Translations under genes and position numbers: made by a program | The notes under the pieces: model-generated | Seen by the model: only the letters and a program-made list of their open reading frames with translations | Database searches by the model: none | What the model was told of the DNA's origin: nothing | Shown: positions 9,470-16,960 of the stretch, in pieces | Layout: each line of letters starts with the position of its first letter | Numbering within the stretch: the stretch's first letter is position 1 | Source: Hyphomicrobium denitrificans ATCC 51888 | GTDB lineage: Bacteria > Pseudomonadota > Alphaproteobacteria > Rhizobiales > Hyphomicrobiaceae | NCBI RefSeq assembly: GCF_000143145.1 | Contig: NC_014313.1 | Location: 2,914,001-2,978,000 of the forward strand | Direction: 5' to 3' | DNA length: 64,000 nt

Positions 9470-9487
9470 TATTTTCGAGAGAAAATA
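9470..9487 (-). promoter_or_regulatory. Palindrome upstream of the siderophore receptor, possible operator
   Basis: A perfect 7-bp dyad, TATTTTC-GAGA-GAAAATA, lies about 28-45 bp upstream of the receptor ATG in an AT-rich patch. The position overlaps a likely promoter. It is not a match to the classical Fur 19-mer that I know, nor to the TGA-N9-TCA RirA pattern, so the regulator is not identified. A link to iron control rests on the receptor function alone. Confidence 0.45.
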
Positions 9488-9961
9488 GACAACAGCATGG
9501 GCGCGTGTCTGTGACCCCGCCGCAACACAGGCTGATATTGTCTTCTTTGAAAGTATACAAAACCTAGGTCGCCGACCTAACCCTCGTCATCATTCATCCG
9601 TCGCTGGCCGCGAGGTCGGAAATGAAGTCCAACAACGTGGTCCCAGCTATACGTTGAATGCGAGGTTCCGACGTGAGATCGATGGAGACCTCTATCAAAG
9701 CGTCGCGCAAGGCTCTCGCATTTCACTGGAAGAGAGAGTGGCGCAGCATCTCTTCATCGAAGCGGATCGAATTGTTGCCAATGAAGATCGCGCAGATCCA
9801 GAAACTTGCAGATCTTGGCTTCGCCAGTCGCCAGCACGAACTTGGCTTTGGCTTTGAGGGTCGCAGGGCCCATTGACCGTTCAGCGTGGTGCACTTGGTC
9901 CGATAAGAGTGCCCGCTGGCTCCTACGCGCTTCTGCGGCGCATCTAACTTATTGATATCAT
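9488..9961. other. Gene-poor stretch upstream of the siderophore receptor
   Basis: About 470 bases without a convincing gene. A short minus-strand frame ending near 9760 reads MGPATLKAKAKFVLATGEAK in part and looks somewhat protein-like. It breaks off after about 40 codons, and plus-strand frames in the same place are no better. It could be a decayed gene remnant. No direct repeats or transposase signature are seen. Confidence 0.35.
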
Positions 9962-10048
9962 TGGTGCGGACGGTGGGACTCGAACCCACACGACGTTACC
10001 GTCTCAGGATTTTAAGTCCTGTGTGTCTACCGGTTCCACCACGTCCGC
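9962..10048 (-). tRNA. tRNA-Leu(UAA)
   Basis: A class II tRNA with encoded CCA (TGG at 9962-9964 on the plus strand). The acceptor stem is GCGGACG/CGTCCGC with seven pairs. The anticodon stem CAGGA/TCCTG encloses the loop CTTAAAA, giving anticodon UAA (decodes UUA). A long variable arm (GAGACGGTAACGTCGT-like) and the T-loop GGTTCGAGTCC are present. UUA is rare in GC-rich genomes, so this is the minor leucine isoacceptor. No integrase or attachment-site duplication is visible beside it. Confidence 0.97.
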
Positions 10049-10116
10049 ATCGACGGTCCTTATGACGGCCGAATAACGCGAGCGCAACTGAACAGTGAAC
10101 GGAATTCGATCCTGCG

Positions 10117-10638
10117 TCAGGTTCGATCCGCACCGGACGTGGCCGGTGGCGCAGTCTTCGGCGTCATGTTGAAAACGCCGTGGGCTTTCTTCATCAGCGC
10201 CAAGAGTTCGTCGGGCCGGTCGACGGCGAGAGAGTGCGGATACTGCGGGTCAGTGCCGACCAGCTTGTCGGAGACGTTGCCCTCGGAGTCGATGAAAAGC
10301 GTTCGTGGCACGTAGACGCCATCGGGCGAGAATGCGCCATTCAGTTCCTTTTCGGCGTCGCCATCGACGAGGATCATCACGAAATCACGGGACGCCGCGA
10401 CAATGCTAGGGTCTTTGAAGATTTGCCTGAAGCGCTTGCACACCGAGCACCACGTCGCATGGAAAACCATGATGACGGGACGGCCTGTCTGTGACGATTC
10501 ATAAATTCCGGAACGGGCGTCGCGCCAATTGATCTCGGCACCGTTCCAGTCTTCGGCATAATTGGGCGTGCGTGCGAGGGCTGCCGTCGAGATGATCGCG
10601 ATCAGAAGACAAACAACCGGTACAAGGGCGCGCGGCAT
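10117..10638 (-). CDS. Exported thioredoxin-fold protein (CSVC active site)
   Basis: A protein of 173 residues from the ATG at 10638. It begins with a signal peptide or signal anchor (MPRALVPVVCLLIAIISTAALA). The thioredoxin motif follows strand PVIMVFHATWC with the redox pair W-C-S-V-C-K; the cis-Pro segment is VPRTLFID. The domain is of the thioredoxin_7/DUF255-like short type. An upstream in-frame ATG at 10692 would add 18 polar residues ahead of the signal peptide and is less likely. It probably acts in the periplasm as a thiol reductase or oxidase. It is followed on the same strand by nothing before the tRNA. Confidence 0.82.
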   Translation of the reverse strand: MPRALVPVVCLLIAIISTAALARTPNYAEDWNGAEINWRDARSGIYESSQTGRPVIMVFHATWCSVCKRFRQIFKDPSIVAASRDFVMILVDGDAEKELNGAFSPDGVYVPRTLFIDSEGNVSDKLVGTDPQYPHSLAVDRPDELLALMKKAHGVFNMTPKTAPPATSGADRT

Positions 10639-10742
10639 ACTGAAGGTCCCGTTTTCACTTGCCGAATTGTCCCGCTTTTGCTGGGCAAACACAAGGCCAG
10701 CAGGAGTGCCGCAGAATTAATGTCCGGTCATGTCGCCGTCTC

Positions 10743-11687
10743 TCAGACTGCGGTTTCCGCCGCAGCCTTGAACCTGTTTTGATAGGCCTGAAGATGCACA
10801 TAGGCGACGTCGAGCAAAGGTGTCGGCACGCCATGCTCGCGGCCTCGGCGAATGAGATCGCCGACGATATGATCGGACTCGATCTCTCCGCCGCGCTGGA
10901 TATCGCGCAGCATCGATGCGGAAATGTTTGATTGTCGATCCGTCAGCGTCGCGCGCGCACCCTCTTGTGCGGCGGTCGACGGCGGATGACCACACGCGGC
11001 CGCCACGGCCGAACACTCGGCGAGCATGCTCGAGATCAGGCGCTCGCCTTCGTCGGTTCGCACGATTTCGCCAACAGACGCGCGCATGAGGCAGGTTGCG
11101 GCGGCGAGCGTCGCGAGGAAGAACCATTTCTCCCACATCGTGCCGATAACATCGCTGGAAAATCTTGCGTCGAAGCCGCCGCGTTCGAGTTCCTGCTGCA
11201 GACGTGCCGCGCCTTCGCGTTGAGCGGCCGTTCTCGGGCCCTGCGTCAGCGAGGCGAAGGGACTGAGATGGCGGATCGTTCCGTCGGCGTCGAGAACGAC
11301 GCTGATGTGGCAGGTACCGCCGAGCACGTGTTCTGCTCCGAACGCGCGATCGAGATCGTCGAGATGGCGCATGCCGTTGAGCAGCGGAAGGATGAGCGTC
11401 TTATCACCGACGGCGGGGCGAATCGTTTCGATCGCGTCCGCGAGGCCATACGCCTTGCTGCTCAAAACAATGGCGTCGTACGTTCCCGAAATCTCGTCGC
11501 GCGTGATGGCCTTTACCGGCGTCGTGACATCGCCGAGATGGCTTTTGATCGCGAGGCCGTCACGTTGCAGCTGGTCGCGCCGCGTTGGCCTGACCAGAAA
11601 CGTGACGTCTACGCCCGCTTTTGCGAGCAAGGCGCCGAAGTAGCCGCCCGTTGCGCCTGCTCCGAGGATCAGAATTCGCATCGACAT
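10743..11687 (-). CDS. 2-dehydropantoate 2-reductase family protein (ketopantoate reductase-like)
   Basis: A 314-residue NADPH-dependent reductase of the ApbA/PanE family. The N-terminal Rossmann motif is ILGAGATGGYFGALLAKAG (residues 6-24). The conserved mid-region LPLLNGMRHLD and the C-terminal helical domain segment MWEKWFFLATLAAATCLMRAS followed by E..I.S.H..GD are typical. PanE reduces ketopantoate in pantothenate (CoA) synthesis, but the family has many paralogues of other function, and no other pan genes lie nearby, so I leave the symbol empty. The ATG at 11687 follows GGGGT. The thioredoxin-like gene lies 104 bp downstream. Confidence 0.85.
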   Translation of the reverse strand: MSMRILILGAGATGGYFGALLAKAGVDVTFLVRPTRRDQLQRDGLAIKSHLGDVTTPVKAITRDEISGTYDAIVLSSKAYGLADAIETIRPAVGDKTLILPLLNGMRHLDDLDRAFGAEHVLGGTCHISVVLDADGTIRHLSPFASLTQGPRTAAQREGAARLQQELERGGFDARFSSDVIGTMWEKWFFLATLAAATCLMRASVGEIVRTDEGERLISSMLAECSAVAAACGHPPSTAAQEGARATLTDRQSNISASMLRDIQRGGEIESDHIVGDLIRRGREHGVPTPLLDVAYVHLQAYQNRFKAAAETAV

Positions 11688-11778
11688 GAAATACCCCGCT
11701 CGAGATTTATGTCGTATTCCGATCTACTAAACTTGACCAACCAGGGAGAGAGGCGCGATCGATAGCCGTGGCCGCATT

Positions 11779-12363
11779 TCAGAGGTTCAGCTCATTTTCC
11801 GGTCGACTTTTCATCGGCCTTTTTATTGTCGTCGTCGCTACCATCGTCGGGTTTAGCTTTGGGAGCACAGAGATCCAGCACGGCCTTGATTTTTTTACTC
11901 CGACCGCCGACAGCTTGCTGGTGTGAAATTTTTTCCCCGCGAGTTCAACCCCGATATCGATTCGCTTTCGCGCGGCGGCAATCTGCGTTGCAGCTTCTCT
12001 GGCAATATCTTCGTCGTCGGTAACAGCTACGACCTTGTGCAGACCGTTTTCCTCCAAGCTCGTTTCAAAGCGCACGGGCTTCGCTCCGTCTACGGAGACG
12101 ATGATTTTGGGCGACAATAGATTCAAGGTTGAGCCACCAGAAGAATAGTCCTCTGGGGTTGCTAAGCTCAGTTTGAGCCCTTCGGAACTGCATGAAATAA
12201 AAACTATAGAAGACTCACCCATTGCCATCGCGATGGCTTCCGTCTCCCCGAACGCTTTTTCCTCTTTCTTATAAATCCATTCGGCGTCGGCCGATGAAAC
12301 AGAAGCAAAACAAAAAACTGAGACCGCCGCTAAACCTGTTTTGGCTCGTGAACCGATATGCAT
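11779..12363 (-). CDS. Secreted protein of unknown function with a probable -1 frameshift near the C-terminus
   Basis: From the ATG at 12363 (after GGGGGAG) the protein has a signal peptide to about SSADA (residue 27). The mature part has one early Cys (IVFISCSSEG) and a domain seen in small alphaproteobacterial periplasmic proteins by general pattern. As sequenced it runs to 194 residues. At 11890-11896 the minus strand reads GTA AAA AAA TCA. Staying in frame gives an odd tail (SRPCWISVLPKLNPT...). Slipping -1 on A-AAA-AAA gives VKK-IKAVLDLC followed by an acidic/Lys tail, stopping at 11792 with 190 residues. The -1 tail restores a late Cys after a helix, which looks like the natural end. 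Explanations: indel in the assembly, a recent mutation, or programmed frameshifting. Confidence 0.7.
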   Translation of the reverse strand: MHIGSRAKTGLAAVSVFCFASVSSADAEWIYKKEEKAFGETEAIAMAMGESSIVFISCSSEGLKLSLATPEDYSSGGSTLNLLSPKIIVSVDGAKPVRFETSLEENGLHKVVAVTDDEDIAREAATQIAAARKRIDIGVELAGKKFHTSKLSAVGVKKSRPCWISVLPKLNPTMVATTTIKRPMKSRPENELNL

Positions 12364-12374
12364 ATGCTCCCCCA

Positions 12375-12397
12375 TGAGAAAACAAAATGTTTTCTCA
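12375..12397 (-). promoter_or_regulatory. Perfect palindrome at the translation start of the secreted protein gene
   Basis: A 10-bp inverted repeat, TGAGAAAACA-AAA-TGTTTTCTCA, ends 11 bases before the ATG at 12363 and partly covers the approach to the GGGGGAG ribosome binding site. As RNA it would form a hairpin at the start site; as DNA it could bind a dimeric regulator. Sequence alone does not decide. Confidence 0.5.
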
Positions 12398-12443
12398 CAG
12401 GGTCGCTGGCAGTGCAATGGGATGGGCTCATAAGCGAAGTTAG

Positions 12444-14255
12444 CTAAGCCTTCTTCTCCGGAGCGACGACGCGGAGGGAAAGTTCGCGCAGCTGCTTCGG
12501 CGTGACGTCGCTCGGCGCGCCCATCAGCAGGTCGTTGGCCTGCTGGTTCATCGGGAACAGCGCGACCTCGCGCACCGTCTTGCCGCCGGTCAGAAGCATG
12601 ACGATACGTTCGATGCCAGCCGCCATGCCGCCGTGCGGAGGCGCGCCGTACTGGAAGGCGCGGAACAATCCGCCGAAGCGCTGCTCGACGACCTCGGGCC
12701 CAAGTCCAGCGATGCCGAAGGCCTTGATCATCACCTCAGGCTTGTGGTTGCGGATGCCGCCCGACGCGATCTCGTAGCCGTTGCAGACGATGTCATACTG
12801 ATAGGCTTTGAGCTTCAGGCGATCCTCATTCGTCGTTGCGGCGTCCAGCGCTTCGCCGCCGCCTTGCGGCATCGAGAAGGGATTGTGCGAGAAGTCGATT
12901 TTCTTTTCTTCCTCGTTCCACTCGTAGAACGGGAAGTCGACGATCCAGGCGAGCGCGTACTGGTCTTCCTTGACGAGCTTCAGTTCCTGACCGGCGCGAT
13001 CACGCGCGGCGCCTGCGAACTTGTAGAAGTTCGCCGGGTTGCCGGCCGTGAAGAACACCGCGTCGCCGTCCTTGAGGGAAAGCTGCGCCTTGATTGCACC
13101 GGCGCGTTCCGGCCCGATGTTCTTCGCAATAGGACCTGCGCCGCCGTCCTCGCCGTCGCGCCAGAAGATATAGCCGAGGCCCGGCTGGCCTTCGCCCTGC
13201 GCCCAAGAATTCATACGATCGCAGAACGCGCGCGAGCCGCCGGTCGGAGCGGGGATTGCCCAGACGCGGACCTTCGGATCTTTCTCGATCATGCCCGCGA
13301 AGACCTTGAAGCCTGAGCCGCGGAAATGCTCGGTCACGTCCTGCATTTCGATTGGGTTGCGCAGGTCCGGCTTATCGGAGCCGTACTTCGCGATGGCCGT
13401 GTCGTAGGGAATGCGCGGCCAGTTGTTCGTTACCGGCTTGCCGTTGGCGAATTCCTCGAAGAGGCCGGTGAGCACCGGCTCCATCGTCGAGAACACGTCT
13501 TCCTGTTCGACGAAGCTCATCTCGACGTCGAGCTGGTAGAACTCTCCCGGAAGGCGATCGGCGCGCGGGTCTTCATCGCGGAAGCAGGGCGCGATCTGAA
13601 AATAGCGGTCGAAGCCCGATACCATCAGCAGTTGCTTGTACTGCTGCGGGGCTTGCGGCAGCGCGTAGAATTTGCCCTCGTGAATGCGGCTCGGCACGAG
13701 GAAGTCGCGCGCGCCTTCGGGGCTCGATGCCGTCAGGATCGGGGTCGGGAATTCGTTGAAGCCGGCGTCGTGCATGCGCTTGCGGATGGCGCGCGTGATT
13801 TCGAGCCGCTTCATGATGATCGCGTGCAGCGTTTCGCGGCGCAGGTCGAGGAAGCGATACTGCAGGCGCAAGTCTTCCGGATAGTCCGGCTCGCCGAAAA
13901 CGGGAACGGGCAATTCCTTGGCGGCGGACAGCACTTCGATCTCGGTCGCGTAGAGTTCGATCTCGCCGGTCGGAAGCTCGCCGTTCACCGTACCGTCGGG
14001 CCGGTCGCGGACCTTGCCGTCGACGCGGATGACCCACTCTGAACGGACGGCCTCGGCGGCCTTGAAGGCGGCGCTGTCAGGATCGGCGACGACCTGCGTG
14101 ACGCCGTAGTGATCGCGCAAATCGATGAACAGCACGCCGCCGTGGTCACGCACGCGGTGCACCCAGCCCGACAACCGAACGGTTTCGCCGACATTGGCTT
14201 TGCGAAGCGCGCCGCAGGTGTGCGAGCGATAACGATGCAGTTTTGCCTCGGCCAT
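12444..14255 (-). CDS. aspS: Aspartyl-tRNA synthetase
   Basis: A 603-residue class II synthetase that charges tRNA-Asp (and, in organisms lacking AsnRS, often tRNA-Asn). The N-terminal OB anticodon domain starts near [21 protein letters not shown]. Motif 2 is seen in [20 protein letters not shown] and motif 3 in [13 protein letters not shown] near the C-terminus; the bacterial GAD insertion lies between. The ATG at 14255 gives the standard start ([15 protein letters not shown]); the frame is open another 37 codons upstream with no homologous character. It is divergent from rnd, with 245 bp between starts. Whether it is discriminating cannot be told from sequence alone. Confidence 0.97.
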   Translation of the reverse strand: MAEAKLHRYRSHTCGALRKANVGETVRLSGWVHRVRDHGGVLFIDLRDHYGVTQVVADPDSAAFKAAEAVRSEWVIRVDGKVRDRPDGTVNGELPTGEIELYATEIEVLSAAKELPVPVFGEPDYPEDLRLQYRFLDLRRETLHAIIMKRLEITRAIRKRMHDAGFNEFPTPILTASSPEGARDFLVPSRIHEGKFYALPQAPQQYKQLLMVSGFDRYFQIAPCFRDEDPRADRLPGEFYQLDVEMSFVEQEDVFSTMEPVLTGLFEEFANGKPVTNNWPRIPYDTAIAKYGSDKPDLRNPIEMQDVTEHFRGSGFKVFAGMIEKDPKVRVWAIPAPTGGSRAFCDRMNSWAQGEGQPGLGYIFWRDGEDGGAGPIAKNIGPERAGAIKAQLSLKDGDAVFFTAGNPANFYKFAGAARDRAGQELKLVKEDQYALAWIVDFPFYEWNEEEKKIDFSHNPFSMPQGGGEALDAATTNEDRLKLKAYQYDIVCNGYEIASGGIRNHKPEVMIKAFGIAGLGPEVVEQRFGGLFRAFQYGAPPHGGMAAGIERIVMLLTGGKTVREVALFPMNQQANDLLMGAPSDVTPKQLRELSLRVVAPEKKA

Positions 14256-14500
14256 TGCCGGAAACCCTTTGTTCGGTATGGGTGGAAATCGCCGCGGAAA
14301 AGCGCATGCGGGAGGGCGAAAGTCAAGGTTACCAGGGAGCGGCCGAAGTACCTGAAGTCCCCGCAAGTTTTAATCAATCGGTGCGCTGGCGCCCGGTGCC
14401 GGTGCTACGCAACCCAAGAACGCCGCGAATCGCCTTCAGATCGGGCCGCGACCAAGCTGATGGCGACAACGGAAAATCGATACGCTATAGGCGTCGCTCA

Positions 14501-15655
14501 ATGCAGACCATTACCACCACGCCGGAGCTGGCCGCACTTTGCGAAACCCTCTCCAGAAGCGACTACGTTGCCGTTGATACCGAATTTCTGCGCGAGCAGA
14601 CGTTCTGGCCGTTGCTATGCCTGATCCAGCTTGCAGGCCCCGAGGCCGAGGCAATCGTCGATCCGCTGGCGCCGGGGCTCGACCTCGCGCCGTTTTACCA
14701 CCTGATGGCCGACACCTCGACGGTCAAGGTTTTCCACGCCGCGCGGCAGGACATCGAAATCGTTTTCCTCAAATCCGGGGTTGTACCGACGCCGGTCTTC
14801 GACTCGCAGGTTGCGGCGATGGTCTGCGGCTTCGGCGACAGCATCAGCTACGTCAACCTCGTGAAGAAAACGACCGGAGCAGACCTCGACAAAAGCTCAC
14901 GCTTCACGGACTGGAGCCGGCGGCCGCTCTCGCCGAAGCAGCTCGACTACGCGCTGGCCGACGTCACGTATCTGCGCGACGTTTATCAGCGTTTGCGGCA
15001 GACGCTGGATAAGACCGGGCGCACGCCGTGGCTGCAGGAAGAGATGGGCGTTCTGACTAGTCCCGCGACGTATGACACGTCGCCGGAGAACGCGTGGCAA
15101 CGTCTGAGACTCCGCGTCAAAGGCCGCAAATCGCTCGGCGTTCTGGTGGAGCTTGCGGCCTGGCGCGAGCGCCTCGCGCAACAGCTCGATGTTCCCCGCG
15201 GACGCGTGCTGCGCGACGATGCGCTGTACGATATCGCCAACCAGATTCCCGTGAACGTCGAAGCGCTCGGGCAACTGCGCACGCTGTCGGACGGCTTCGC
15301 ACGGTCGCAACGCGCGAAGGAGATTCTGGAAGCGGTCAAAGCGGGCGCCGCGCGCGATCCCAAGACGCTGCCGAAAATCGAGCGCAACGAATCCTTGTCG
15401 GCCGAGGCGAGCGCGACGCTCGAGCTTTTGAAGGTGCTGCTGAAGGCGGCGGCCGCCGAGCACGGCGTTGCGCCGCGCATCATCGCAAGCAGCGAGGACC
15501 TCGAGCAGCTCGCCGTATCGAACGAAGCCGATGTTCTGGCGCTGCAAGGCTGGCGTCGCTCGTTGTTCGGCGAAGCGGCATTGAAGCTCAAGCGCGGCGA
15601 ACTCGCGCTGACGCTCGTCAACGGCGAAGTGCGCGCGGTTCCTGCGAGTCTTTAA
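14501..15655 (+). CDS. rnd: Ribonuclease D
   Basis: A 384-residue 3'-5' exoribonuclease that trims tRNA precursors. The DEDD nuclease motifs are visible: VAVDTEFLRE (Exo I), VFHAARQDIEIVF (Exo II) and DYALADVTYL (Exo III, DEDDy type with Tyr). C-terminal HRDC helices follow (about residues 215-290). The ATG at 14501 (MQTITTTPELAAL) matches the usual start; an open frame extends 86 codons further upstream into the shared promoter region with aspS but looks non-coding. A tandem of hairpin repeats follows the stop. Confidence 0.93.
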   Translation: MQTITTTPELAALCETLSRSDYVAVDTEFLREQTFWPLLCLIQLAGPEAEAIVDPLAPGLDLAPFYHLMADTSTVKVFHAARQDIEIVFLKSGVVPTPVFDSQVAAMVCGFGDSISYVNLVKKTTGADLDKSSRFTDWSRRPLSPKQLDYALADVTYLRDVYQRLRQTLDKTGRTPWLQEEMGVLTSPATYDTSPENAWQRLRLRVKGRKSLGVLVELAAWRERLAQQLDVPRGRVLRDDALYDIANQIPVNVEALGQLRTLSDGFARSQRAKEILEAVKAGAARDPKTLPKIERNESLSAEASATLELLKVLLKAAAAEHGVAPRIIASSEDLEQLAVSNEADVLALQGWRRSLFGEAALKLKRGELALTLVNGEVRAVPASL

Positions 15656-15659
15656 TGTT

Positions 15660-15755
15660 GCGATTGGCGACTCTCCTCCGGAGAGCCGGCCGCCAATCCT
15701 GAGAGTTTTTGATGGCGATTGGCGACTCGCGTTCCGCGAGCCGGCCGCCAATCGC
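15660..15755. repeat. Two tandem hairpin repeats downstream of rnd
   Basis: Two near-identical units, 15660-15698 and 15715-15755, each begin GCGATTGGCGACTC and end GAGCCGGCCGCCAATC. Each folds on itself: outer arms GCGATTGGCG/CGCCAATCGC, inner arms CTC(GCG)/(CGC)GAG, with unpaired A and CCGGC between. The loops differ (TCCTCCGGA versus GCGTTCCGC) while pairing is kept, that is, compensated change. The first is followed by GAGAGTTTTTG, so it may serve as the rnd terminator. Confidence 0.75.
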
Positions 15756-15775
15756 GCATAAACACTAGTGACCGT

Positions 15776-15921
15776 CGTCATCCTCACGCGTGGCGAGCTG
15801 ATGCGAGCGAGCGTGGGGATCCAGCACAAAACTGCCGAAGGCTCATTATAGAGTTTGCAGCGAGCCTATACTGGACTCCCGGCCTTCGATGCGCCTACGG
15901 CGCACTCGGCCGAGAATGACG
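15776..15921. repeat. Mosaic intergenic palindromic element
   Basis: An element bounded by CGTCAT and ATGACG. Its left half forms ATCCTCACGC...GCGTGGGGAT and reads on into GGATCCAGCA. Its right half contains ACTGGACTCCCGGCC and TGCGCC-TAC-GGCGCA. This layout (inverted ends, GATCCAGC and CTGGA-type blocks) resembles the short dispersed intergenic repeats of many alphaproteobacteria. Only one copy is in this window, so copy number elsewhere is inferred. Confidence 0.55.
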
Positions 15922-15931
15922 GGAGCGCGGC

Positions 15932-16882
15932 CTACTTCCGGCCGGGATCGTAGCCGTGCTTCTGCCGCCACTCGGAAAAGAAGTAGGAGAGGCTTTCGTC
16001 GATGTCGTGCGGCAGGACGATCTTCACAGTGACAAGCTGATCGCCGGAGCCAGCACGCGTGCGGACGCCCTTGCCCTTCAGGCGGAAGGTCTTGCCCGAG
16101 CTTGTGCCTTTCGGGATCGCGAGCTGCACGCGACCGGACGGCGTCGGGACTTCGACGCGGCCGCCAAGGACGGCTTCATCGATCGTAATCGGAAGCTCGA
16201 AAAGAATGTCGTCGCCGTCGCGTTTGAAATCGGGATGCGGACGCACCTTGATTTCGATCAGCGCATCGCCTGCCTCAGCGCCGAGCGATCCCTGCGTGCC
16301 CTTGCCTTTGAGGCGAAGCGTTTGACCGTCGGTGACGCCTTCGGGAACAGCAAGATCGAGAACACCGCCGTCGGGAAGCGTGACGCGCTTCTTCGCACCG
16401 AGCACGGCTTCGAGGAAATCGACTTCGAGAGAGTAACGGAGATCCTGCCCGCGCGCCGCGAAGCCGAAGCCCTCGCGGCGACCGGCACCCGCACCACCGC
16501 CTGCGCTTCCGGCGCCGAAGACGTCGGAAAAAATATCGGAAAAGCTGAAATCCTCGAACGCTCCGGCCTGACCGCCGCGCGCTGCCTGCGGACGCCTCGG
16601 ACCGCCGGGACCTGCTCCGGCTCCCGCGCCCGCATGTCCCCAGAACGGCCGGCGCGGATCGCCTTTGCCGTCGATCTCACCCGCATCGTACTGGCGGCGT
16701 TTTTCCGGATCGCTCAGGATGTCGTTCGCCGCGGTGATTTTCTTGAAGCGCTCGCCTGCCGCGGCGTTGCCGGGATTGACGTCCGGATGATTCGCTTTCG
16801 CAAGTTTGCGAAACGCTTTGCGGATGTCCTCCTCGGTCGCGCGTCTTGAGACGCCCAAAATGTCGTAGAGGTCATCCGCCAT
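15932..16882 (-). CDS. DnaJ C-terminal domain protein, CbpA-like J-protein
   Basis: A 316-residue Hsp40 co-chaperone. Residues 1-65 are a J domain with the HPD tripeptide (KANHPDVNPG). A Gly/Ala-rich linker with FSFSDIFSDVFG follows (about 80-150). Then come two beta-sandwich substrate domains (DLRYSLEVDFLEAVLGAKKRV and ITIDEAVLGGRVEVPTPSG) with no Cys-rich zinc domain, which makes it class B/CbpA-like rather than DnaJ proper. It stimulates DnaK ATPase. The ATG at 16882 (MADDLYDILGVSRRATEED) matches the family start. It is last in a long minus-strand gene row, 78 bp after ppx. Confidence 0.93.
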   Translation of the reverse strand: MADDLYDILGVSRRATEEDIRKAFRKLAKANHPDVNPGNAAAGERFKKITAANDILSDPEKRRQYDAGEIDGKGDPRRPFWGHAGAGAGAGPGGPRRPQAARGGQAGAFEDFSFSDIFSDVFGAGSAGGGAGAGRREGFGFAARGQDLRYSLEVDFLEAVLGAKKRVTLPDGGVLDLAVPEGVTDGQTLRLKGKGTQGSLGAEAGDALIEIKVRPHPDFKRDGDDILFELPITIDEAVLGGRVEVPTPSGRVQLAIPKGTSSGKTFRLKGKGVRTRAGSGDQLVTVKIVLPHDIDESLSYFFSEWRQKHGYDPGRK

Positions 16883-16960
16883 GGAGGCCGTCTTCATCCT
16901 GCAAGCTTGTGCCTGCACTCTATCAGAATTTCTTGCGTCACAAGCGAGGCGTACCGCCTT

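Noticed and set aside
9962..10048. tRNA-Leu as an integration site for a genomic island
   Set aside because: No integrase gene and no direct repeat of the tRNA 3' end is visible in the flanks.
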